Source of the DNA: Clostridia bacterium
Lineage (GTDB): Bacteria > Bacillota > Clostridia > Christensenellales > Borkfalkiaceae
Direction: 5' to 3'
DNA length: 47,251 nt
Assembly: GCA_028720205.1 (NCBI GenBank)
Contig: JAQYLE010000073.1
Coordinates: 1-47,251, forward strand
Part shown: positions 23,345 to 30,539 of the stretch, one piece after another
How positions within the stretch are numbered: the stretch's first letter is position 1
How the letters are laid out: the number at the start of each line of letters is the position of its first letter
Notes under the pieces: generated by a model
Seen by the model: only the letters and a program-made list of their open reading frames with translations
What the model was told of the DNA's origin: nothing
Database searches by the model: none
Translations under genes and position numbers: made by a program

Positions 23345-25018
23345 ATGTCCGATTGTCTTACGTTAAAAAAATCCAACTGTAAAAACTGTTATAAATGTAT
23401 CCGTCATTGTCCCGTGAAGTCCATTCGTTTTTCGGGAAATCAGGCGCATATTATCGGAAACGAGTGTATTTTGTGCGGGCAATGTTTCGTGGTATGTCCG
23501 CAAAATGCCAAAGAAGTTTCCAGCGAAACGGAAAAGGTAAAAGTGTTGATTAACTCCGGCGCGAAAGTATATGCTTCTCTTGCGCCGTCGTTCATTGCAA
23601 ATTACAACGGCGCGGGAATCCGCGGCGTAGGCGCGGCGTTAAAAAAACTGGGCTTTGCCGAAGCGGAGGAAACGGCGATCGGCGCAAGCATCGTAAAAAC
23701 GGAGTACGAAAAGATGCTGGCGGAAAAAACGCGCGACGTGGTGATTTCCTCGTGCTGCCATTCGATCAATCTGTTGATACAGAAATATTTTCCCAAAGAA
23801 CTGCCGTATCTTGCGGCGGTGCTTTCGCCGATGCAGGCGCACGCGCAGGATATAAAACGGCGTAATCCTGGCGCGAAAGTGGTGTTTATCGGCCCGTGCG
23901 TTGCCAAGAAAGACGAGGCGGCGTATTACGAGGGCTACGTAGACGCGGTGTTAACTTACGAAGATATAGCGAAGTGGCTGAAAGAAGAAAACGTTGAAAT
24001 TCTTCCCGATCCCGACGCCGCCGAAGAGAGCCGCGCGCGCTTTTTCCCCACGACGGGCGGCATTTTGAAAACGATGGAAAAAGACGAGGAGTACGACTAT
24101 CTTGCCGTAGACGGCGTGGAAAACTGCATGGCGGCGCTGCGCGATATCGAAAGCGGAAAAATTCACAAATGTTTTATCGAGATGTCCGCGTGCGTGGGAA
24201 GTTGCATCGGCGGACCCGTAATGGAAAAATATCGCCGCACTCCCGTAAAAGACTATCTGGCGGTGGCAAAATACGCGGGAAAGAAAGATTTCGTACTCGA
24301 TCAACCCGCCGAAGAAGAACTGCGGAAAAACTTTTCCGCCATCGATAAAAAACTTGTTCCGCCTGCGGAATACGAGATAAAAGAGATTTTAAAGCGCATG
24401 GGCAAAACCCGCCCGGAGGACGAACTCAACTGCGGTTCGTGCGGATACGATACCTGCCGCGAAAAGGCGATTGCGATTTATCAGGGCAAGGCGGAAATTT
24501 CGATGTGTCTGCCCTTTTTAAAGGAAAAAGCGGAAAGTTTTTCCGATTGCATGGTGAACAACACGCCCAACGGACTTATCGTGCTCAACGAAAATCTCGA
24601 AGTACAGCAGATCAACGCGGCGGCGCGGCGGATTATGAATATCCGTTCCGCTTCCGACGTGCTGGGCGAAAGCGTGGTGCGTATTTTAGATACGGGAATT
24701 TTCGACAGGGTATTGAAGAGCAAACGCAGCGTGCGCAACGAAAGAACGTATCTTGCCGAATATAAAAAATACGTGGAACAAACGGTGGTGTACGACGCTA
24801 CCTACAATCTTCTGGTATGCATTATGCGCGACATCACCGACGAGGAATGCGAACGGCAGAAGAAAGAGAGTATTTCGCGCCAGACGGTGGAAGTGGCGGA
24901 TAAAGTGGTGGATAAACAAATGCGTATCGTGCAGGAAATCGCTTCTTTATTAGGCGAAACCGCCGCCGAAACGAAAATCGCGCTCACCAAATTGAAGGAG
25001 TCGATCAGCGATGAATGA
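23345..25018 (+). CDS. Sensory-type [FeFe]-hydrogenase with PAS domain (group C, HydS-like)
   Basis: This 557-residue protein has, in order: two [4Fe-4S] ferredoxin motifs (C12/C15/C18/C22 and C41/C44/C47/C51), an H-cluster domain, another cysteine motif (C363, C366, C371, C388: NCGSCGYDTC), a PAS domain (about 402-500) and a coiled C-terminal tail. H-cluster ligands are present: SSCCHS (C137, C138), GPCVAKK (C185) and SACVGSC (C283, C287). The Pro-Gly/Ala after the first pair in catalytic enzymes is His-Ser here. PAS fusion without a catalytic-type module is the mark of group C hydrogenases thought to sense H2. The Shine-Dalgarno GGAG lies 16 nt before the ATG, longer than usual. It overlaps the phosphatase gene by 8 bp, so the two are coupled. 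Confidence 0.87.
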   Translation: MSDCLTLKKSNCKNCYKCIRHCPVKSIRFSGNQAHIIGNECILCGQCFVVCPQNAKEVSSETEKVKVLINSGAKVYASLAPSFIANYNGAGIRGVGAALKKLGFAEAEETAIGASIVKTEYEKMLAEKTRDVVISSCCHSINLLIQKYFPKELPYLAAVLSPMQAHAQDIKRRNPGAKVVFIGPCVAKKDEAAYYEGYVDAVLTYEDIAKWLKEENVEILPDPDAAEESRARFFPTTGGILKTMEKDEEYDYLAVDGVENCMAALRDIESGKIHKCFIEMSACVGSCIGGPVMEKYRRTPVKDYLAVAKYAGKKDFVLDQPAEEELRKNFSAIDKKLVPPAEYEIKEILKRMGKTRPEDELNCGSCGYDTCREKAIAIYQGKAEISMCLPFLKEKAESFSDCMVNNTPNGLIVLNENLEVQQINAAARRIMNIRSASDVLGESVVRILDTGIFDRVLKSKRSVRNERTYLAEYKKYVEQTVVYDATYNLLVCIMRDITDEECERQKKESISRQTVEVADKVVDKQMRIVQEIASLLGETAAETKIALTKLKESISDE

Positions 25019-26183
25019 TCTGTGCGTAGACGTGGGTTATAAAAGCGTGAATCACTTCGGCGAGCAACTGTGCGGCGATCACGTGGACGTAGTGGAAGAG
25101 GGAGAAAATTCCTCGGTGGTGGTGCTTGCGGACGGGCTGGGCAGCGGCGTAAAGGCAAGCATTTTATCCACGCTTACTTCAAAAATCATATCCACGATGA
25201 TGGCGGAAGGTCTTTCCGTTGAAGACTGCGTTTCCACCATTGCGGCAACTTTGCCCGTATGTTCGGTGCGCGGCGTGGCGTACTCTACGTTTACCATCGT
25301 GCATATCGTAAACGACGAAACGGCGCAACTTATCGAATTCGATAATCCGCAGATTATTGTAATCCGCAACGGCGCAACGTACGATTATCCGCGAAAAGAA
25401 ACCAACGTGGGCGGCAAAAAAATTTTTCAATCGGAAATTTCTCTTCGCGACGGCGACGTGTTCGTGGTAATGAGCGACGGCTGTCCGCACGCCGGCTTAG
25501 GCGAGCAGTACAACTTCGGCTGGAAGCGCGAGGATATCGCGGCTTTTATTATCCCGCTTGTCGGCGTGGGGTATACGGCAAAAACGCTTTCCACGATTCT
25601 CGTGGACGAATGTAACCGTTTATACGGCGGTCAGCCGGGCGACGATGCCACGGCGTGCGTGATTCGGGTACGCAAACGGGAGCCGATGAATATCTTATTC
25701 GGTCCTCCCGCCAATCCGGACGACGCGGACAGAATGATGTCGCTTTTCTTTTCGAAAGAGGGTAAGCATATCGTGTGCGGCGGAACAACCGCCTCTATCG
25801 CGGCGAAGTATCTGGGCAAGCCGGTGGTGGCAAGCCTGAACTTTGAAAAGAGCGACGTACCGCCCATCGCTTCTATCGAAGGCGTGGATCTGGTAACGGA
25901 AGGCGTAATCACCGTAAATAAAGTGGTGGAATACGCCAAAGACGCGCTGAAAGACAACGAATTGTACGAAAAGTGGAGTTTTTCGCGCGACGGCGCTTCG
26001 CTGATCTGCCGAATGCTTTTCGAAGAGGCTACCGACATCAATTTCTTCGTGGGGCGCGCCGTGAATCCCGCACATCAGAATCCCGATCTGCCAATCAATT
26101 TCAATATAAAAATGAATCTTGTTGCGGAACTTTCGGAATGTTTGAAAAAAATGGGGAAACGCATAAAGGTGAGTTATTTTTAA
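25011..26183 (+). CDS. SpoIIE/PP2C-type phosphatase of the hydrogenase island, with extra C-terminal domain
   Basis: 390 residues. Residues 1-220 are a SpoIIE-type PP2C serine/threonine phosphatase: GDHVDVV, LADGLGSGVKAS, FVVMSDGCPHAG and PGDDATACVIRV carry the Asp/Gly metal-binding motifs in the right order. Residues 225-390 are a second domain that I cannot assign (starts PMNILFGPPANPDDADR; contains HIVCGGTTASIAAKYLG). The start overlaps the end of the PAS-hydrogenase gene. Phosphatases of this class reset anti-sigma or anti-anti-sigma partners; the likely trigger here is the redox or H2 signal from the upstream hydrogenase, which is inference. No partner switch protein is in the window. 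Confidence 0.83.
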   Translation: MNDLCVDVGYKSVNHFGEQLCGDHVDVVEEGENSSVVVLADGLGSGVKASILSTLTSKIISTMMAEGLSVEDCVSTIAATLPVCSVRGVAYSTFTIVHIVNDETAQLIEFDNPQIIVIRNGATYDYPRKETNVGGKKIFQSEISLRDGDVFVVMSDGCPHAGLGEQYNFGWKREDIAAFIIPLVGVGYTAKTLSTILVDECNRLYGGQPGDDATACVIRVRKREPMNILFGPPANPDDADRMMSLFFSKEGKHIVCGGTTASIAAKYLGKPVVASLNFEKSDVPPIASIEGVDLVTEGVITVNKVVEYAKDALKDNELYEKWSFSRDGASLICRMLFEEATDINFFVGRAVNPAHQNPDLPINFNIKMNLVAELSECLKKMGKRIKVSYF

Positions 26184-26291
26184 AACGGCGACGCGTGGAA
26201 AAAACACGCGACGTTATGCGAATTTATCGCACAAAATCTGCATATTTACACGATAGCGCACATAAATAAGGAGTATAAAGAAAAAAACGCT

Positions 26292-27722
26292 ATGAGAAAA
26301 TTCGATACCAAAGTACAGCATTTAAAATATAAAGTCTTACGCGAAGTGGCGCGCGAGGCGTGGGCGGGCAGACTGGCGCAGACCGCGCTCGATATTCCCA
26401 AAACGATCGTTCCGGGGAAAGTGCCCACCATGCGTTGTTGCGTATATAAGGAGCGCGCGATTCTTGCCGAACGCGTGCGTATTGCCATGGGGTTGGATAA
26501 CGATAAACCCAATGTGATAGAAGTCATCGATATCGCCTGCGACGAATGCCCTATGGGCGGGTACGAGGTCACCAATGCCTGTCGCGGCTGTCTTGCGCAC
26601 CGCTGCGAGGACGCGTGCCGTTTCGGCGCGATTACGTTCGATTCCAATCACGTGGCGCATATCGATAAAAGCAAGTGCAAAGAATGCGGTTCGTGCGCCA
26701 AGGTTTGTCCGTACAGCGCCATTCACGATTATAAACGCCCTTGCGAAACCGCGTGCAAGGTTAAAGCCATTTCCATGGGCGAAGATAAGCAGGCGTGCAT
26801 CAACAACGAAAAGTGCATTGCGTGCGGCGCGTGCGTATATCAGTGTCCTTTTGGCGCAATTACCGATAAATCGTATATTTTAGACGTAATCGATATCATC
26901 AAAAAAAGCGAGGGAAACACGAAATACAAAGTATACGCCGTTGTGGCGCCCTCTATTTCCAGTCAATTCACCTATGCGCGGCTGGGGCAGGTGATTACGG
27001 GCTTGAAAGAACTCGGTTTCCATACGGTAATCGAGGCGGCGCTCGGCGCGGATATAGTGGCGCAGGCGGAATCGAAAGAACTTGCCGAAAAGGGATTTTT
27101 AACCAGTTCGTGCTGCCCCGCGTTCGTTTCGTTTATTCAGAAGAATTTCCCGGCGCTTAACGCCTTTATATCGCATAATCTTTCGCCGATGGCAACCATT
27201 TCCAAGTATATCAAGGAACACGAATCGCCATGCAAGGTGGTTTTCATCGGCCCTTGTACGGCAAAGAAAGCGGAAGTGCAGAAAGACGAGGTAAAGCCTT
27301 ATGTGGACGCCGCAATGACCTTCGAGGAATTGCAGGCGCTGTTCGACAGCCGCGATATCGATATCACCGCGCTTTCCGACGGCGTGCTGGATAACGCCTC
27401 GTATTTCGGCAGAATATTCGCGCGTTGCGGCGGACTTTCCGACGCGGTGGCAGAGGGACTGAAAGAACAAGGACTTTCGGATTTTGTTTTAAAACCCTGC
27501 TCTTGCGACGGAATCGAGGCGTGCCGCGTCGCGCTTTTGAAAAAGAGCAAAAATCTTCTGGACGCCAACTTCATCGAAGGCATGGCGTGCGTGGGAGGTT
27601 GTATCGGCGGCGCGGGCTGCCTGACTCACGGCGAAAAAAATAAAGCCGAAGTGGATAAATACGGAAAGCAGGCATACGAAAAAACCATAGCGAGCGCCGT
27701 ATCCGTGTTAAAAGATATCTGA
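26292..27722 (+). CDS. Monomeric [FeFe]-hydrogenase, group B-like
   Basis: This 476-residue enzyme would interconvert protons and H2 with ferredoxin-type electrons. A Cys-rich N-terminal region with several [4Fe-4S] motifs (CRGCLAHRCEDACRFGA, CKECGSCAKVCPYSA, CIACGACVYQCPFGA) is followed by the H-cluster domain: TSSCCPAF (C274, C275), GPCTAKKAE (C322) and EGMACVGGC (C433, C437). All ligands and the proton-relay Cys are present, so it should be catalytic. The first 85 residues, with MRCCVYKERAILAERVR, match the extension typical of group B. GGAG is 18 nt before the ATG, in a leader very like that of the sensory hydrogenase. A terminator follows 43 bp after the stop. Confidence 0.9.
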   Translation: MRKFDTKVQHLKYKVLREVAREAWAGRLAQTALDIPKTIVPGKVPTMRCCVYKERAILAERVRIAMGLDNDKPNVIEVIDIACDECPMGGYEVTNACRGCLAHRCEDACRFGAITFDSNHVAHIDKSKCKECGSCAKVCPYSAIHDYKRPCETACKVKAISMGEDKQACINNEKCIACGACVYQCPFGAITDKSYILDVIDIIKKSEGNTKYKVYAVVAPSISSQFTYARLGQVITGLKELGFHTVIEAALGADIVAQAESKELAEKGFLTSSCCPAFVSFIQKNFPALNAFISHNLSPMATISKYIKEHESPCKVVFIGPCTAKKAEVQKDEVKPYVDAAMTFEELQALFDSRDIDITALSDGVLDNASYFGRIFARCGGLSDAVAEGLKEQGLSDFVLKPCSCDGIEACRVALLKKSKNLLDANFIEGMACVGGCIGGAGCLTHGEKNKAEVDKYGKQAYEKTIASAVSVLKDI

Positions 27723-27741
27723 ATATATCCCCATAAAAAAC

Positions 27742-27759
27742 CGCCTGAACGTTCAGGCG
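27742..27759. repeat. 18-bp perfect palindrome before the hydrogenase terminator
   Basis: CGCCTGAAC followed by GTTCAGGCG, with no spacer. It lies 20 bp after the hydrogenase stop and 7 bp before the terminator stem. It may simply add to termination or be a protein-binding site. Confidence 0.55.
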
Positions 27760-27765
27760 CACCGC

Positions 27766-27796
27766 TCCGACGATATAATTTTCGTCGGATTTTTTT
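27766..27796 (+). terminator. Intrinsic terminator of the hydrogenase island
   Basis: TCCGACGA (27766-27773) pairs with TCGTCGGA (27782-27789), followed by TTTTTTT. Confidence 0.88.
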
Positions 27797-27839
27797 GCGT
27801 TAAAAGCAGAAAAATCGTACAAACAAACGTTTGTTTTTC

Positions 27840-27868
27840 TTGCCTTTCCTCGCGCGAAGTGATATAAT
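27840..27868 (+). promoter_or_regulatory. Promoter of the helicase gene
   Basis: TTGCCT (27840-27845), 17 bp and TATAAT (27863-27868), about 65 bp before the ATG. Confidence 0.7.
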
Positions 27869-27934
27869 ATATAGTATCGAAGCAAAATATAGGATCAACG
27901 CAAATTTCGCGCGCAAAGAGGGAACGGTCGGGCA

Positions 27935-29260
27935 ATGGTAAAGGAAACAGCAAACGTACGGAAAACAAAGAAAAAAACGGTTGCCGCGCCTTCCTCCGCC
28001 GCGCAGGAAGAAAGCGTATGGGCGTTGACGGAAGGTCAGCGCGAGGCGGAAGAGGCGATTACGCAGTGGTTTTTTAACGAGTCCCGGCAATTTTTCGTGC
28101 TTTCGGGGTTCGCCGGTACGGGCAAGACTTTTCTTCTGGCGCATCTGGTACGTTATGCGCTGCATTTAAACGCCGGAGAGGAGGCGGCGTTTATCGCGCC
28201 CACGGGCAAAGCGGCGGCGGTGCTTGTAAAAAACGGCACGCCGGCCGGTACGGTGCATTCGCTGATTTATACGTTGGACGAAGACGATTTCGAGGTGGAC
28301 GAAAACGGCGAAATCGTTCGTTCCGGCAAGCCGCAGTTCGTGCGGCGCGAAAAAATCGACGAAAAAATAAAACTTATCGTGGTAGACGAGGCGTCGATGG
28401 TGGACGAAACGCTGCTTTCGGATATTCTTGCGTTCGGCGTAAAATGCCTGTTTTGCGGCGACAGAGCGCAACTGCCGCCCGTGCGCGGCGAAAACGTAAT
28501 TTTATCACGGGTGGATTTTTCGCTTACGCAGATTGTGCGGCAGGCAGAAGATAACCCTATTCTAACGGTGGCGCACGCCGTACGGGAAGGAGAATATCTG
28601 TCGTACGGAAATTACGGGGGAAAGGTGCTGATACTGCCGCGTTCTTCCTTTACGGGAGAAAGGCGGTTGCAGTATTTGTTGGCGGCGGATCAGATCATCT
28701 GCGGAAGAAATGCCACGCGCGTTGCTCTCAACGAAGAAATACGCGCCTATAAAGGATTCGAGGGAAGTCTGCCGCAGGACGGCGAAAAACTCATCTGTAC
28801 GCTTAACGATTGGGAAAAGCCGTTGGACGGACGCGGAAAGTTTTTTCTTGTAAACGGCGTGATCGGTATAGCGAAGAACGTGCAAAAACAAGGCAAGGGA
28901 CTTGCCTCTATGGATTTTTATCCCGATTTCGTTTCCGGGTTTGTGCGCGTGCCGTTCGATACGGGCATATTTAAAAGCGGCGATTACCGCTATTATTACG
29001 GCGATCGGGCAATGGAATTTTCCGACGGAACTTTTGCGCACGAAGGGGATTTCCGCGCGCTTGCCAAAAAGAAAATCGTGCACGACGAGCCCGTGTGCCG
29101 TTTCGAATTTGCCTATGCGATAACCTGCCATAAGGCGCAGGGCTCAGAATTTAATTACGTTATCGTGTTCGACGAATCGTGGGCGTTCGGGGAAGAGCGC
29201 AGGCGGTGGCTGTATACGGCGGTTACGCGCGCAAAAGACAAACTGATCATCGTACGTTAA
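27935..29260 (+). CDS. RecD/Dda-like SF1B DNA helicase
   Basis: This 441-residue ATP-dependent helicase has Walker A (SGFAGTGKTFLL, near residue 55), motif Ia (IAPTGKAA), Walker B (LIVVDEASMVDE), the SF1 motif III (FCGDRAQLPPV) and the C-terminal UvrD-like motifs V/VI (AITCHKAQGSEF and LYTAVTRAKDKLIIV). It is shorter than RecD2 and lacks its long N-terminal region, so it is closer to phage T4 Dda and to stand-alone bacterial helicases of that type. The first 30 residues are basic and low complexity. It has its own promoter and shares a bidirectional terminator with the converging rpsR operon. The cellular role is not evident from context. Confidence 0.87.
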   Translation: MVKETANVRKTKKKTVAAPSSAAQEESVWALTEGQREAEEAITQWFFNESRQFFVLSGFAGTGKTFLLAHLVRYALHLNAGEEAAFIAPTGKAAAVLVKNGTPAGTVHSLIYTLDEDDFEVDENGEIVRSGKPQFVRREKIDEKIKLIVVDEASMVDETLLSDILAFGVKCLFCGDRAQLPPVRGENVILSRVDFSLTQIVRQAEDNPILTVAHAVREGEYLSYGNYGGKVLILPRSSFTGERRLQYLLAADQIICGRNATRVALNEEIRAYKGFEGSLPQDGEKLICTLNDWEKPLDGRGKFFLVNGVIGIAKNVQKQGKGLASMDFYPDFVSGFVRVPFDTGIFKSGDYRYYYGDRAMEFSDGTFAHEGDFRALAKKKIVHDEPVCRFEFAYAITCHKAQGSEFNYVIVFDESWAFGEERRRWLYTAVTRAKDKLIIVR

Positions 29261-29307
29261 ACGTTTTTGCGTAACGAAAACGGCAAAAAAGCATAAAGCG
29301 GCATAAA

Positions 29308-29340
29308 AAAACCTCTCTGAATAAACGATAGAGAGGTTTT
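29308..29340. terminator. Bidirectional terminator between the helicase and rpsR
   Basis: AAAACCTCTCT (29308-29318), an 11-nt loop and AGAGAGGTTTT (29330-29340): the A-run on one side and T-run on the other serve both converging units. Confidence 0.87.
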
Positions 29341-29378
29341 CGGCGTTTATTTAAATGTTTTAACGCATGCGGCTTTTA

Positions 29379-29627
29379 TTATTCTCCTTTAAAGGGGAGA
29401 AGAGCCGCGATTCTCGCGCGTTTGATAGCGGTAGCGAGAAGTCTTTGGTGCGCCGCGCACGTGCCGCTCATTCTGCGGGGTAAAATCTTTCCGCCTTCGG
29501 AAATGAATTTCTTCAAGCGGTTTACGTCCTTATAGTCGATTTCTTCGATTTTTTCCTGGCAGAAAGCGCACACCTTTTTGCGGGGCATTTTCTTAAAACT
29601 CTTTTTTACGGCAGGTTTTTCTTCCAT
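29379..29627 (-). CDS. rpsR: 30S ribosomal protein S18
   Basis: This 82-residue protein binds 16S rRNA together with S6 in the platform of the small subunit. The S18 core is clear ([20 protein letters not shown], then [10 protein letters not shown] and [20 protein letters not shown]). A CAFC pair plus the downstream Cys/His indicate the zinc-binding (C+) form. It is the last gene of the rpsF-ssb-rpsR operon, read on the minus strand. GGAG precedes the ATG. Confidence 0.97.
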   Translation of the reverse strand: MEEKPAVKKSFKKMPRKKVCAFCQEKIEEIDYKDVNRLKKFISEGGKILPRRMSGTCAAHQRLLATAIKRARIAALLPFKGE

Positions 29628-29665
29628 GATGAAAACTCCTTGTTAAAAATAATTATCCCCGAAAA

Positions 29666-30082
29666 TTAAAAGGGGATGTCCGAGCCGTCGTCGTCCATCA
29701 TTTGCAGGACGGGTTTGCTCTTGGCAGGGGCGGGGGCGTCGTCGAACGAGCCGGAACCGTTATCGTCTTTAGGCGACAAAAATTCGCAATCCTGACAGAT
29801 AATATCAACGGCGGTGCGTTTTACGCCCTGATTGTCCTCGTAGTTGCGCAACTGAATGCTGCCGCTTACGGCAACCTTTTTTCCTTTTTTCGCATACTGC
29901 GCGATTCTTTCCGCCAGAACTCTCCAGGCTGTGCAGTTGAAAAAGTCGGTTTGTCTTTCTCCGTCGCCCGAAGTATACGTTCTGTTTACGGCAATGGCGA
30001 AATGGCACACCGAAACCCCGGAGGGAGTAGTGGTCAGTTCAGGGTCGCGCGTTAAGTTACCGATAAGAAAAACTTTGTTCAT
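29666..30082 (-). CDS. ssb: Single-stranded DNA-binding protein
   Basis: This 138-residue protein coats single-stranded DNA during replication and repair. An N-terminal OB-fold (residues 1-105: MNKVFLIGNLTRDPELTTTP, FFNCTAWRVLAERIAQYAKK, GSIQLRNYED) is followed by a short flexible linker and the acidic C-terminal tail ending DDGSDIPF, which recruits partner proteins. The linker is short compared with E. coli SSB. It lies between rpsF and rpsR, as in most bacteria. Confidence 0.96.
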   Translation of the reverse strand: MNKVFLIGNLTRDPELTTTPSGVSVCHFAIAVNRTYTSGDGERQTDFFNCTAWRVLAERIAQYAKKGKKVAVSGSIQLRNYEDNQGVKRTAVDIICQDCEFLSPKDDNGSGSFDDAPAPAKSKPVLQMMDDDGSDIPF

Positions 30083-30092
30083 TTTCCACCTC

Positions 30093-30374
30093 TTACAGTT
30101 TCGTAATCATGCGGCGCAACACGTTTACGGAAATTCCCGCAACACGGTTGAGTTCGTTAACTACGTCTGCATTTGCCTCAAACGTCATTAAAACGTAATA
30201 GGCTTCGCTCTTGTACGCGATGGGGTAAGCAAGTTTTTTTGCGCCCCACTTGTCGGTAGAAACAATCGCACCGTTCATCGATTTAACGATTTCCTCGTAC
30301 TTTTCGATTTCGGCGTTTTTGGCTTCGTCCGTCAATTCGTTGTTGAGCAGATACAGCATTTCGTATTTTGCCAT
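30093..30374 (-). CDS. rpsF: 30S ribosomal protein S6
   Basis: This 93-residue ferredoxin-fold ribosomal protein pairs with S18 on 16S rRNA. KYEMLYLLNNELTDEAKNAE, GAKKLAYPI and YYVLMTFEANADVVNELNRV are typical strands and helices. It opens the rpsF-ssb-rpsR operon. GGGAGGTGAAA before the ATG is a strong Shine-Dalgarno site. Confidence 0.97.
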   Translation of the reverse strand: MAKYEMLYLLNNELTDEAKNAEIEKYEEIVKSMNGAIVSTDKWGAKKLAYPIAYKSEAYYVLMTFEANADVVNELNRVAGISVNVLRRMITKL

Positions 30375-30382
30375 GTCTTTTC

Positions 30383-30425
30383 ACCTCCCGGTCTTATTCG
30401 GCGTATCTTTAAGATACGCAAGGTT
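30383..30425 (-). promoter_or_regulatory. Possible S6:S18 autoregulatory leader hairpin
   Basis: On the minus strand CCUU-GCGUAUC...GAUACGC-CGAAU-AAG forms a hairpin (30401-30419) extended by CUU/AAG across a bulge that contains CCG. Leaders of rpsF operons carry a hairpin with a bulged CCG bound by the S6:S18 complex, and this one lies between promoter and Shine-Dalgarno as expected. The match was made by eye. Confidence 0.5.
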
Positions 30426-30456
30426 GAAATTTAGTTTTTTTGCAAAAACCACAGAT

Positions 30457-30485
30457 ATTATAACGTTTTTTTTTAATAAAGTCAA
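30457..30485 (-). promoter_or_regulatory. Promoter of rpsF-ssb-rpsR
   Basis: On the minus strand TTGACT (30485-30480), 17 bp and TATAAT (30462-30457), with a leader of about 75 nt. A 14-bp AT palindrome (TTTAAATATTTAAA, 30510-30523) lies just upstream. Confidence 0.8.
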
Positions 30486-30539
30486 ACGTTTTTTCAATGG
30501 TATAACCACTTTAAATATTTAAATTACAAATCGGGGCTT

